Assembly (NCBI GenBank): GCA_023146135.1
Contig: JAGLCR010000002.1
Coordinates: forward strand, 1-64,000
DNA length: 64,000 bases
Direction: 5' to 3'
DNA from: Bacteroidales bacterium
GTDB lineage: Bacteria; Bacteroidota; Bacteroidia; Bacteroidales; UBA1556
Made by a program: the position numbers and the translations under genes. The notes below the pieces were generated by a model. The model had not been told where the DNA came from, made no database searches, and saw only the letters and a list, made by a program, of their open reading frames with translations. Of this stretch, positions 18,169 through 27,071 are shown one piece after another (the first letter of the stretch is position 1; every line of letters begins with the position of its first letter).

Positions 18169-18753
18169 CTAGTTTTTTGCAAGTATTAGTTTTAGATTAT
18201 TGATTAATTCACCACCTTCTTTTACCATATTTCCATGGTAGTCCTTTAAGTCCCATTGCTTAACTCTAAATCGAAGGCTTCCCATGACGATAAGGGCAAG
18301 GGTGTTGCCATCAATATCAGTTCTTATTTCATTTCTTTCTTGACCTGCTGTAATAATTCCTTCAACGGTTTTTTCATTAAAGTCCATTATTTCAACAATC
18401 TTATTTTTGAGAACAGCTTCATTTCTGAAAATTTCCTCCGAAAAAACTACTGAGATAAAATATGGTGTTTGAGAAAATATATCAATGATACGAGAAAACA
18501 TAAATTCAATTTTATCTACTGCAGGGCCCTGATTTTCTTCCATCATATCTCCCATAAAAGTTGCCATTTCTTTAAAATTATCTAGAATAGAAATTAGGAT
18601 TGCTGTTTTACTTTCGAAATGGCGATAAATGGCAGGCTCAGAAATGCCAATTTCTTTTGATAAATTCTTAATTGTTAGTCCTTGAATACCTTTGGTTCCA
18701 ATTATTTCAATTGATTTGTCAATTATTTCCGTTTGTCTTTCCGTTAGGACCAT
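18169..18753 (-). CDS. TetR/AcrR-family transcriptional regulator
   Basis: A 194-aa regulator with an N-terminal TetR helix-turn-helix (~5-52: RQTEIIDKSIEIIGTKGIQGLTIKNLSKEIGISEPAIYRHFESK) and a divergent ligand-binding C-terminal domain. Its own promoter carries the 20-bp palindrome (site C) over the minus-7 box, suggesting autorepression, and the same palindrome precedes two downstream operons. The ligand is unknown; given the targets, a fatty acid, lipid or hydrophobic compound is a reasonable guess. Confidence 0.93.
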   Translation of the reverse strand: MVLTERQTEIIDKSIEIIGTKGIQGLTIKNLSKEIGISEPAIYRHFESKTAILISILDNFKEMATFMGDMMEENQGPAVDKIEFMFSRIIDIFSQTPYFISVVFSEEIFRNEAVLKNKIVEIMDFNEKTVEGIITAGQERNEIRTDIDGNTLALIVMGSLRFRVKQWDLKDYHGNMVKEGGELINNLKLILAKN

Positions 18754-18777
18754 TGTTATTATAAATTAATTTGACGA

Positions 18778-18785
18778 CAAAGATA
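18778..18785 (-). promoter_or_regulatory. minus-7 promoter box for tetR
   Basis: Reads TATCTTTG on the minus strand, 25 bp before the tetR ATG. Its upstream half overlaps operator site C. Confidence 0.65.
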
Positions 18786-18801
18786 GTTAATATTCACTAA
18801 C
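18782..18801. promoter_or_regulatory. Putative TetR operator, site C (tetR-cupin)
   Basis: GATAGTTAATATTCACTAAC differs from site A at one position of 20. It overlaps the tetR minus-7 box and extends into the spacer, so bound repressor would exclude RNA polymerase. Confidence 0.8.
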
Positions 18802-18881
18802 ATGAAAGATCTTTTGCTAATGCAAACTAAAATATTTCGTAAATAGCATAAGAACAGTAGAATATACCTAGTTAAAGATAC

Positions 18882-21146
18882 TTAAAGGCCATATTGTAAA
18901 CCAACAGAGAGGTAACGGCCCAATGATATTTGATCGGAACTAACCATATGCTGCTCGTCAAATAGGTTCTGTCCGCTAAGTCGTATGGAGAACTTCTTAT
19001 AGAACTCGTAGGTAATAGATGCATCCAATGAGAATAGAGGATTTACCTCAAATGTATTTACTTCATCCAAATACATTTTTCCTTGGTAGTGAATATTCAA
19101 ACTTGTTTTTATTTTTTTATGTAGATATGAGATAGATATATTAGCCATGTCTTGAGGGATATAGGCTAATTTTTTTCCTTCTAAATCCTGTCGCGCATCA
19201 AATTGTCCAATTTCGGACCCATTAAAAGTATAATTAGTGTTCAATCGCAAGCTTTTTGTAAATGCATAATCAAAATTGATTTCTGCACCATAAAGGTAAA
19301 CGGTGGTAACATTCTCTTTTTTATACACCAGTTTACGACCACCAAACAAGCTATCTCCAGTTGCTACATAATTCATAAAATTATTGCCTTGAGAAAAGTA
19401 CATATTAGTTTGCAATGCCCATTTTTTTCTATGAACTCGGAAGCCAGCTTCTATATTATCCAAGGTTTCGGGAGTTAAATTTGGGTTTGCCTCTTTATAA
19501 CCAATATTAATAAAACCAAATCGTGTGATATCATCCAGCGAAGGAGCTCTAAAACCCTGTGAGTAAATAGAGTATATATTCATATTTTTTGAAAAATCAT
19601 ATTGTAGTGCAAGGCGTGGGCTTAAGCCACTCCATATTTTTGTGTCTAAGGGGCCACTATTTGCTTTCATAAAATCGGTGGCATTTGTGCTTTCCTCAAG
19701 CAAAAAAGCTCCATTATGAAAATGACCATAGGCATAGTTTAATCCGATAATAGCTTTAAGCTTTGGAGAAATCTGCCACTCATCACCGATAGAGAGGTTC
19801 AGTACATCAAGCTTTCCTTGATTGATTACTTTATCGGTGCTGGTTTGATATTCATCTACTCCGTATACTTCGCCAGATCGAAAATCGCCTCCAAAACTGA
19901 AATTGTGATTTTCCAATTCGTAATGAAACATTGCTAAAGCACCGTAGTCGGTACGGTCCGAATTTACTTTGATATGGGTATAATTACCTTTTTTCATTTT
20001 TTCAATATCACGACCATAGTGCTCAATTTGGTAGAATAGGTTAAAATCCATCTTAAGTTTCCCCAATACATTAGTATAATTCAGTTTAGTAAAATGGGTT
20101 TTATAAGTGGAAACGGCACCATCCTCCAATAGTATTTTTGTCCCTTGACCACGATATTCGTCATAGTAATTATATTCCAATTCAATATGTGATTTTGCAT
20201 CAAACATATATCCAAGTCGTGCATTTGCTCCATATTCTTTAAGGAAAACGGCTGTATCTGTTTTATCTCTTATTGTGTCAGGAGCGGTGATATAACCATC
20301 ACTATTAAGCCCTTTGGCTGCAAGAGTATAATAGAACGAGCTTTCCTTGTCGCTTAGTTTTTGCATGATGCTGAAATCAGCTTGCAAGGTGTTATAAGTG
20401 GAGTAGGAGGTACGAGCTGTAACATCCACTTTATTTGAAGTTGGTCGTTTAAGCACAAGATTGACAGCTCCTCCCATGGCGTTGTTTCCATAAATAGTGG
20501 CGCCTGGGCCTTTCAAAACTTCAATTCTTTGGAAATCGGATTCGATTAATCGATTCCAATTAGTACCACCATTATCGGCAGAGTTTATTGGTACACCATC
20601 GACAAGTGTTAATTGACGCCCTGCTTCGCGACTTACTACCGATCGTAAACCTACAACCGATTTTCCAAAAATACCAAAAGCACGATCTACAAATACGCCA
20701 GATGTAAACTTAAGGTTTTGATCAATTTTATCGGAAGCAATGAGTTGTATTTGTTGCTGTGAAACGACTGAAATATCAGCTGGAATGCTCATAACCAACT
20801 GAGGGATGCGATTGGCTACCACGCTTACCTCTTCGGTTTCGAAAAGAGCAGGCTCCATTTGTATTTCTCCAAGATTTACATCCTTGTTGTGTAGGGTGGA
20901 ATAAGGTAAATCTTTTAGCTTAAAACCTAAATAGCTTAGTTGTAGGGTGCTAGAAATGGTTGTATCAATATTAAGTTTGAAACTTCCATCTGTATGGCTG
21001 ATAGTGTATGCATTCTGACTGCGATCTACAATATTAGCCCCTGCTAAGGGCTCACGATTTTCGTTTAGGATTACTCCTGTAACTGATTGAGCAATAACTA
21101 AATTGCCAATTAGTAATAATAAAATACTAAATGTAATTTTTGACAT
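18882..21146 (-). CDS. TonB-dependent outer-membrane receptor
   Basis: A 754-aa receptor: signal peptide, an N-terminal carboxypeptidase-regulatory-like (CarboxypepD_reg) beta-sandwich (~20-95, VTGVILNENREPLAGANIV), a plug domain (~115-230, with GATIYGNNAMGGAVNLVLKRP) and a 22-strand barrel. The mid-size barrel and lack of a partner SusD argue against a SusC glycan importer and for a siderophore, cofactor or metal substrate, which I cannot name. Expression is probably controlled by the structured leader and intrinsic terminator just before the ATG. The upstream Kef gene is separated by the leader and its promoter. Confidence 0.93.
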   Translation of the reverse strand: MSKITFSILLLLIGNLVIAQSVTGVILNENREPLAGANIVDRSQNAYTISHTDGSFKLNIDTTISSTLQLSYLGFKLKDLPYSTLHNKDVNLGEIQMEPALFETEEVSVVANRIPQLVMSIPADISVVSQQQIQLIASDKIDQNLKFTSGVFVDRAFGIFGKSVVGLRSVVSREAGRQLTLVDGVPINSADNGGTNWNRLIESDFQRIEVLKGPGATIYGNNAMGGAVNLVLKRPTSNKVDVTARTSYSTYNTLQADFSIMQKLSDKESSFYYTLAAKGLNSDGYITAPDTIRDKTDTAVFLKEYGANARLGYMFDAKSHIELEYNYYDEYRGQGTKILLEDGAVSTYKTHFTKLNYTNVLGKLKMDFNLFYQIEHYGRDIEKMKKGNYTHIKVNSDRTDYGALAMFHYELENHNFSFGGDFRSGEVYGVDEYQTSTDKVINQGKLDVLNLSIGDEWQISPKLKAIIGLNYAYGHFHNGAFLLEESTNATDFMKANSGPLDTKIWSGLSPRLALQYDFSKNMNIYSIYSQGFRAPSLDDITRFGFINIGYKEANPNLTPETLDNIEAGFRVHRKKWALQTNMYFSQGNNFMNYVATGDSLFGGRKLVYKKENVTTVYLYGAEINFDYAFTKSLRLNTNYTFNGSEIGQFDARQDLEGKKLAYIPQDMANISISYLHKKIKTSLNIHYQGKMYLDEVNTFEVNPLFSLDASITYEFYKKFSIRLSGQNLFDEQHMVSSDQISLGRYLSVGLQYGL

Positions 21147-21156
21147 ACGTAAATTT

Positions 21157-21395
21157 TTGTGCAGAAAAAAAGCTCCAAGCTGTTCCTTATGTTGTATTGG
21201 GAGCTTGAAACTTCGATATTGTACGTTGTCAATATGATGAATCTACTACCCCTTTCCAATTCATTCGTCATTTGACGAAATCGGGAGGCATAATCGTTTC
21301 CTTTTATACCCATCGGTTAATCGAGCGTGCTTGATGTTTAGTTCGAATAACTCGGTTTAGCTATGTTGTTTTGTTTCTGCTGTGAAACAATGGAG
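21157..21395 (-). ncRNA. Structured leader RNA with intrinsic terminator (candidate riboswitch or attenuator)
   Basis: Between the minus-7 box and the receptor ATG, ~240 nt of minus-strand RNA can fold into successive hairpins: TTGTTTC/GAAACAA (21371-21390), a long one at 21256-21284 (CCGATT/AATTGG enclosing TCGTC/GACGA), and ATATTG/CAATAT. They are followed by a terminator stem AAGCTCC/GGAGCTT with seven T. The T run ends about 18 bp before the start codon, so premature termination would decide receptor expression. I see no cobalamin B12-box, TPP or SAM signature, so the class is unknown to me. Confidence 0.6.
21165..21206 (-). terminator. Intrinsic terminator inside the receptor leader
   Basis: Arms AAGCTCC and GGAGCTT (21200-21206 and 21170-21176 on the plus strand) enclose a 23-nt loop; the transcript then runs into seven T. 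It lies upstream of, not behind, the gene, as expected for transcription attenuation. Confidence 0.75.
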
Positions 21396-21403
21396 CAAAG
21401 GTA
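21396..21403 (-). promoter_or_regulatory. minus-7 promoter box for the receptor leader
   Basis: Reads TACCTTTG on the minus strand, with TTTC 20 bp upstream as a near-consensus minus-33 element. Confidence 0.6.
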
Positions 21404-21440
21404 GAATAATTTTGGCTTTATTAGAAACTTAAAATAGGTA

Positions 21441-23336
21441 TTACTCCACCATCAAATGCGTAGCTTCCATAGCGGCATTAGTACCAAATACGTGGATAAT
21501 ATCACCTTTTCGTAAATAAGTGTCACCATGAGGAATACTTAGGCTTTCGCCACTTTTAATCATCATCAAAATGGCTTCGCTATGGAAAGGTATTTCCCTA
21601 ATTTGCTTGCCATCAACCTCACTATTGATAACTTGAATCTCTTCTACACTGTAATTATCAAAACTTTCCACTAGATTGTGGTAGGTATTGGGTCGAAGAA
21701 TTAGATTTTCTATTGTAGTGGCTAAAACTCGTCGCTCATCAATAGTGTCTACATTAATCAATTGCAATTGTTTTTCAATGGTTTTTGATTGTGAACGACT
21801 AATAATATTTTCGTGTTGAAACTGTTTGCGAAGCATTTTACCTACAATAAGATTATCCTCATCACTTCCGCATTCAAGCACTACATAATTATTTGCTGAT
21901 AAATGTATTTCTCTGTAAACGGCTTCCTGACAGCCATTTTCTAATATTGCATTGAGTCCTTTATTCTGAATATCACGAAAACGGTCTATGTTTTTTTCAA
22001 TAATAATGGACTTTTTTCCATGCACATGGAGGCGTCGAGCCAGGAGTACAGCGGTGCTACTTCCTCCTACGATAATGGTTTTGCTTCCGGAGAGAATATT
22101 TCCAGGGTTAAGCGCATTGAAAATGATGGGTGATATAAGGCAAGTGACTACCGCCATTAAAATAAAACTAGCATTAATGCCCTCGGTAATTACATTCATT
22201 TCCAGACCAATGGCTGAGGCTGCAATGATTAAGCTTAATCTTGACGACATTAGAAAACCACCTGCTAATGCTCTTCGGAAACCAAATATCCGAGACCATA
22301 TCATTGATGGAATAATTTTAACGGTAAAAAGAATCACCAATAGGGCAGCTAAAAACCAAATTATGGAAGAGTCGAATTCTGCAAAAGCAGAAGTATCGAA
22401 TTTCATGCCCACCATAATAAAGAAGATGGGGATAAAGAAGCCGAAGCCCATTCCATCCATTTTTACAATAAGGAGAGAGCGTTCTTTATGCATAAAACTG
22501 GAGAGTAATAATCCGCTAAGGAAAGCTCCAAGTAGCACTTCTTCTTCGCCAATAAATTGTGCTATTACTACAAAACCAAGAATTACTAAAATAGTTCCGC
22601 GCACTCGAATTTGTAATGCTGAATGGGAAAATTGATATCCCATCTTTTTGAATATAGGAATCTGCTTTAATCGTCGACCTACAATAGTGAAAATGTAGAG
22701 TGCAAAGAAAAGAACGAAGATATAGAGGAGTTCGATTTTGAATCCATGTTTCAGTGTAAAAGCAGTAAAAGAGAATAAAATGATGCTAAAAATATCGGCT
22801 ACTGCTGCGGCTATGATAATCATTTGACCGTAATGCCCTGCAATTTCGCCACGGTTTTTTAGCACCGGAAGAATAATTCCTACCGAGGTAGTTACCATGA
22901 TTAATGAGAAATACCAGAGGTTTGGAATATCGATGATTTGTGCGAGAACCAGTGTGCTGATATAGGATAAAATCAAAGCTAGAAGAAAATGACTAATTCC
23001 CACAAGCAATGGATTCTTTAAAAAACTTGCAAGGCTTAGTTTTTTTCGCGGTAGTGAGGCTGTGATTTGGTCTACGTTAATCTCCAGCCCACTTAAAAAC
23101 ATTAAGAATATAAAACCAGCTAGTGCGAGAAAATCTAAAATTTTCATGCTTTCACTTGTGATATGATCGAGCATAAAATGTCCTAAAATATACCCGAGTA
23201 TTATCTCAGCTATAACCGTAGGAACTTTAGTAATTCGAAAAAGAGAAAGCAGAACAGGTGCCGCCCACGCCAAACCGATGACAAGTGCCAGGGGCCAAAA
23301 TGGAATATGAAATGACATGTTTAGTAATATACCCAT
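21441..23336 (-). CDS. Kef-type cation:proton antiporter (CPA2) with RCK/TrkA domains
   Basis: A 631-aa monovalent cation/H+ antiporter. About 11-13 membrane helices form the Na+/H+ exchanger domain (~10-390; IAEIILGYILGHFM, FLSGLEINVDQI, GAFLSGLLLSS), followed by a TrkA-N/RCK nucleotide-binding domain (~405-520; TIIVGGSSTAVLLARRL) and a TrkA-C domain (~545-630; KGDIIHVFGTNAAMEATH). It likely exports K+ or Na+ for pH or osmotic control. The ATG at 23336 is used; MSFHIPFW six codons later is also possible. Confidence 0.92.
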   Translation of the reverse strand: MGILLNMSFHIPFWPLALVIGLAWAAPVLLSLFRITKVPTVIAEIILGYILGHFMLDHITSESMKILDFLALAGFIFLMFLSGLEINVDQITASLPRKKLSLASFLKNPLLVGISHFLLALILSYISTLVLAQIIDIPNLWYFSLIMVTTSVGIILPVLKNRGEIAGHYGQMIIIAAAVADIFSIILFSFTAFTLKHGFKIELLYIFVLFFALYIFTIVGRRLKQIPIFKKMGYQFSHSALQIRVRGTILVILGFVVIAQFIGEEEVLLGAFLSGLLLSSFMHKERSLLIVKMDGMGFGFFIPIFFIMVGMKFDTSAFAEFDSSIIWFLAALLVILFTVKIIPSMIWSRIFGFRRALAGGFLMSSRLSLIIAASAIGLEMNVITEGINASFILMAVVTCLISPIIFNALNPGNILSGSKTIIVGGSSTAVLLARRLHVHGKKSIIIEKNIDRFRDIQNKGLNAILENGCQEAVYREIHLSANNYVVLECGSDEDNLIVGKMLRKQFQHENIISRSQSKTIEKQLQLINVDTIDERRVLATTIENLILRPNTYHNLVESFDNYSVEEIQVINSEVDGKQIREIPFHSEAILMMIKSGESLSIPHGDTYLRKGDIIHVFGTNAAMEATHLMVE

Positions 23337-23368
23337 AAATTAATATTTGTCAATAAATATGTGCTGAA

Positions 23369-23376
23369 CAAAGATA
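23369..23376 (-). promoter_or_regulatory. minus-7 promoter box for the Kef-type gene
   Basis: Reads TATCTTTG on the minus strand, 33 bp before the start codon. Confidence 0.6.
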
Positions 23377-23499
23377 AGGCAAAAAACGTAGGTTATAAAT
23401 TTAAATTGGCATGTAGTTTCCCGATTGGAAACTTACAAGTGATGATTCGTAAGTCAAAACATTTGCATTTTTCCAATTTAGGTTGATAGCTACCACATA

Positions 23500-24246
23500 T
23501 TATAAGTAGATACTTATACCTGCATTGATCCCCATAAATACACTTCCAGTATTTAGCTCCTTAGGTTTTTCTTTAAAAGTAAAATTTAGTAAGAAACCTA
23601 ACTTAAAATCAATATTATCAGAGGTCATATGAAAACCTATCATATTTTCCGCTGCAATAATTGGGTTGTTATTGTTTGATTGAAAATAAAAAACAGCTCC
23701 AATTTCTGTGTAGAAACCCACCTTATTACCTATGGATACTACCATAGTAGTGGGTATGCCGAGTAAAGAAGTAGATTTCTCATCATGCTTCCCATAAGGT
23801 ATAGTTAAGTAAGAAACTCCTGTTTTTAGCCCAAGTACATTATTAAAATAGTACCCCAATTCGGCTCCAAAATTAGTTGCTTTATTAAAGTCGAAAAAAC
23901 CTAAAACATCATTTTGTACTGCTCCGTTTCCAATTGCAAAATGCCCACCTAAAAAGAAAGTTTTTTTTGTATAAGCGGAGCTTACTTCTGCTGTTTCTGC
24001 TTGTACACTCTTACTTGAAATAAATTTTTGTATTTCTCCTGTTTTATATTTGATCAAAGCAACTTGATCCTTTGTAATAATATATAAGGTGTTTTCAGTT
24101 TCATTGTACTTATTAAATCTAATGACATTACCTTCAGTATCTATGATTTTCGCTTGGATAACTTCTCCATTTATTTTCATAATTGTATCCTGGGAATATA
24201 GATTTCCAGCGAAAGACAGAAGGATAATTATTAAGAGATACTTCAC
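23500..24246 (-). CDS. Secreted protein with probable outer-membrane barrel, unknown
   Basis: A 248-aa protein with signal peptide (MKYLLIIILLSFAGNLYSQ). The first third (TIMKINGEVIQAKIIDTEGNVIRFNKY) resembles the short beta domain often found at the start of Bacteroidota secreted proteins; the remainder looks like a small 8-10 strand barrel. No named family is recognised. It starts with GTG, which overlaps the stop of the protease gene by one base (TAGTG), a strong sign of translational coupling with the protease. Confidence 0.7.
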   Translation of the reverse strand: MKYLLIIILLSFAGNLYSQDTIMKINGEVIQAKIIDTEGNVIRFNKYNETENTLYIITKDQVALIKYKTGEIQKFISSKSVQAETAEVSSAYTKKTFFLGGHFAIGNGAVQNDVLGFFDFNKATNFGAELGYYFNNVLGLKTGVSYLTIPYGKHDEKSTSLLGIPTTMVVSIGNKVGFYTEIGAVFYFQSNNNNPIIAAENMIGFHMTSDNIDFKLGFLLNFTFKEKPKELNTGSVFMGINAGISIYL

Positions 24247-27002
24247 TATTCAATAAGGATAAGTTTACGGCTATAATGTTCATTTGAAGATGATAATACC
24301 AAATGATACACTCCTGATTTGAGCCTCAATTCTCCTGCATTTAGTATAAAATGATAAGTGCCTTTAGGGAGTTTATTCTCCGTCCATTTTTTTCGTAATT
24401 GACCAAGATTATCATAAACAGATAGTTGTATATTCTGCTTTTTATCATTGATAATTGTAATTTTTGTTTTTGAAGAAAATGGGTTGGGTTGACCGGTATA
24501 AAGGTACAGACTTTGTTCTTTTTCTTGCTGATTAGAAATACTGGCCGTATTATAGTATGTATCGTAAGCCTCTTGAGCTACTTGCTTCAAATCATGTAGG
24601 TGATCGCCCACAAGCACTGCAAAACTTACCACTATACTATCGTTCTTAGCAATAGTATATGGCCCAGCACTGATCATGTTTGATACATCGCCACCGTTTC
24701 CATAACCAGCTGAATCACGTGCCTGTGTCATGGTTTGAAATTTTTCAAAGCCGTAAAAATCATCATAAATTCTTACGCTACCATTTTTGCCATCGTTATC
24801 AATATTGTAGATATTAGTATTTATCCCTTCCAAAATCATCAGGCCAGCATGCTTTCCCCCCGATGTGGGATAGGTGTATGCTAATCTATGTGTAGGGTCA
24901 TGACTTGCTTTATTGGCCGATGATTTTTCAATGTCGAAATCGGCAAAAAGTGCAGTATGCAAATTAGTAAGTGGAGCATTACCTAAATTGAAAATGTGAT
25001 ATTCTAAGATTACAAATTGGTCTTTGCCTGCTTGATTATAGGCATATGAGAACTGCTTCACTTTAATATTTAGCTTACTAAAACTGGCATTATCATCATT
25101 AAACTCACAAAAGAATGCTTGATCACCCTGACTTGGATTTAGGATTTCTTTTATGGGTACAATAGTCTTAAAGTCATGGTCATATCCTTGTTGTCCATAG
25201 ATATTATCAGAGACTTGATTTCCAGAAGTAGCTACTAATAGCCCTCCATACGATAGCATACTTCGGCCTCCTTTATAAACCATACCTACACCTTGATTTT
25301 GATAGTCATCATTATAACCAAGTCGGCTGTTTGAAGTGAGTGTTAATGCGATTTTATTGGTGTCTATATTTATAAAATCTTTATTCAATTCAATTCGTAC
25401 AAACTCAAATCCAGAGTAGTTGCCGTCAGAATATGTTACTTTAATATCTGCTTGATACCCCAAAGGAATACTGGGTAAAATTCTAATTTTAAAAGCATTA
25501 TTGTTATTATTTACAATTCCATTTGTAGGTAATTGTCCAATATTGAAAGTGGAATTCAAAATCAATAGATAGGGCGAAGTAGTACTAATTGTAGCTTTTA
25601 ATGCCGAAGAAGAAGGTGAAAGGTAATTGATAAAGTCGCCACTAATAGAAATAGTGTCAGAATAATCATTTGTTGAAAAACTAATAATCTGATTTTCAAA
25701 TCGAAGGGCAGGACTCGTAGTATCAATTAAAGCTTTATGCATATTAAGTCTGCCTGAACCCATAAAGTCTTTGGTAGGGATATTGCCAGCGATGGTGTCA
25801 ATAATATCAGCCGATACTCTCATTTGCTCGCCAAGTTGTAAAGCATTCATCCATGGGTAATGCGATTTTACCAAGGCGGCCGCAGCTGCAACCATGGGGG
25901 AAGAGAAACTGGTTCCGTGTGAGCTAAAATAAACATTGCCGGGCCAAGTTGAGTAAACAAATGTGCCTGGTGCATTCATGTCAACCATGCTGCCATAGGA
26001 CGATTGTGCCCATCGTACATCCAAGGAGTCGGTTGCTGCCACACTTAATACAATATCGTATGATGCAGGGTACATCCAAACGGAACTATTACTATTGCCA
26101 CATGCTGCTACGACCAAAACATTTCGATTAAATGTTGCATAATTAACTACATCTTTTCCAAATTGCGTGAAAACTGGACCACCCCATGCGCAATTTATCA
26201 CAGCGCAAAATTTATCTGCAGCATATACTATTCCTTCATAATCACGCGTTAACTTGCCTTCAGTATCATCAATTTTTACGGGGAGAGTTTTTATGTTATA
26301 CCCCACACCAGCAATACCAACGCCATTATCGGGCACAGCAGATACAAAGCCTGATACAAAAGTGCCATGACCTATTGGCCCCCATTGCGGATTATTATCA
26401 TTGTTACCCACATCCCAGCCACAAAAGTTATCTAGAAATCCATCATTGTCGTTATCAATACCATCAACGGGATCTTGATAATTGTATTTAATTCCATCAA
26501 TTAAATCCTCGTGAACACGATCAATACCCGTATCAGTAACTCCAACTACCACATTGGTATCACCCATTTCCACATCCCATGCATCATAGGCATGAATAAT
26601 ATCTAAATACCATTGATTTCCTCTTTTGGGGTCGTTAGGAGTATAAAAAAGAGTATTTAATGGACGTTGTTCAACATATTTAAATATGCCAATCTTTTGC
26701 AATTTATTGATAATAGACGTTTCTGGAATATCAGATTTATAAACTAACTGATGCCACAAACTTAGATCAACCAATTGGTGTCCATATCGGTCATATTCTT
26801 CGTTTGGCTTTTTATGTTTTGGAAAAATCTGTTGAATAGTTCCCTTGCTTTCTTGAAGGATTTGACTTAGAGCTTGATTATTTGAAAATTCAACGGCATA
26901 TTTAGGAAGTATTTTAACTAATATCGTTTTACTTTGATATTGTGAAAAAATAAAAAAAGGCAAAAAGATAAATAGGTATAAAAGGGTAAGTTTTGTTTTC
27001 AT
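24246..27002 (-). CDS. Subtilisin-like S8 serine protease with T9SS sorting domain
   Basis: A 918-aa secreted peptidase. Signal peptide, propeptide-like region (~25-115), then the S8 catalytic domain with D157 (VTDTGID), H212 (GHGTFVSG) and S365 (HGTSFSSPM), all three triad residues intact. A central beta-rich region follows, then a C-terminal type A sorting domain (GQPNPFSSKTKI ... KLILIE), predicting export through T9SS and surface attachment or release. Role: digestion of external protein (inference). A promoter box lies just upstream, and the gene is coupled to the following barrel gene. Confidence 0.94.
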   Translation of the reverse strand: MKTKLTLLYLFIFLPFFIFSQYQSKTILVKILPKYAVEFSNNQALSQILQESKGTIQQIFPKHKKPNEEYDRYGHQLVDLSLWHQLVYKSDIPETSIINKLQKIGIFKYVEQRPLNTLFYTPNDPKRGNQWYLDIIHAYDAWDVEMGDTNVVVGVTDTGIDRVHEDLIDGIKYNYQDPVDGIDNDNDGFLDNFCGWDVGNNDNNPQWGPIGHGTFVSGFVSAVPDNGVGIAGVGYNIKTLPVKIDDTEGKLTRDYEGIVYAADKFCAVINCAWGGPVFTQFGKDVVNYATFNRNVLVVAACGNSNSSVWMYPASYDIVLSVAATDSLDVRWAQSSYGSMVDMNAPGTFVYSTWPGNVYFSSHGTSFSSPMVAAAAALVKSHYPWMNALQLGEQMRVSADIIDTIAGNIPTKDFMGSGRLNMHKALIDTTSPALRFENQIISFSTNDYSDTISISGDFINYLSPSSSALKATISTTSPYLLILNSTFNIGQLPTNGIVNNNNNAFKIRILPSIPLGYQADIKVTYSDGNYSGFEFVRIELNKDFINIDTNKIALTLTSNSRLGYNDDYQNQGVGMVYKGGRSMLSYGGLLVATSGNQVSDNIYGQQGYDHDFKTIVPIKEILNPSQGDQAFFCEFNDDNASFSKLNIKVKQFSYAYNQAGKDQFVILEYHIFNLGNAPLTNLHTALFADFDIEKSSANKASHDPTHRLAYTYPTSGGKHAGLMILEGINTNIYNIDNDGKNGSVRIYDDFYGFEKFQTMTQARDSAGYGNGGDVSNMISAGPYTIAKNDSIVVSFAVLVGDHLHDLKQVAQEAYDTYYNTASISNQQEKEQSLYLYTGQPNPFSSKTKITIINDKKQNIQLSVYDNLGQLRKKWTENKLPKGTYHFILNAGELRLKSGVYHLVLSSSNEHYSRKLILIE

Positions 27003-27023
27003 AGTATGATTTTTTTACAAAAA

Positions 27024-27031
27024 CAAAGATA
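27024..27031 (-). promoter_or_regulatory. minus-7 promoter box for the S8 protease operon
   Basis: Reads TATCTTTG on the minus strand, 22 bp before the protease ATG. Confidence 0.6.
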
Positions 27032-27071
27032 AAGAAAATGGGTGACTAACAATAAAAATGTAAGAAGGGAT

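Noticed and set aside
21110-21313. 67-aa ORF in the receptor leader
   Set aside because: It covers the hairpins and terminator and overlaps the receptor start; no ribosome-binding or family evidence. It is kept only as a leader-peptide possibility in the findings.
21157-21403. Known cobalamin, TPP, SAM-I or FMN riboswitch in the receptor leader
   Set aside because: I looked for the respective core words (B12-box GCCACTG, TPP CTGAGA/ACCTGA, FMN AGGATATGGG-like) and did not find them, so no named class is assigned.
21988-22635. 215-aa plus-strand ORF inside the Kef-type gene
   Set aside because: Antisense shadow of a hydrophobic coding region; the minus-strand gene has clear NhaP/TrkA domains.
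23415-23433. Hairpin AGTTTCC-CGATT-GGAAACT as a terminator
   Set aside because: Seven-base stem without a following T run in either direction.
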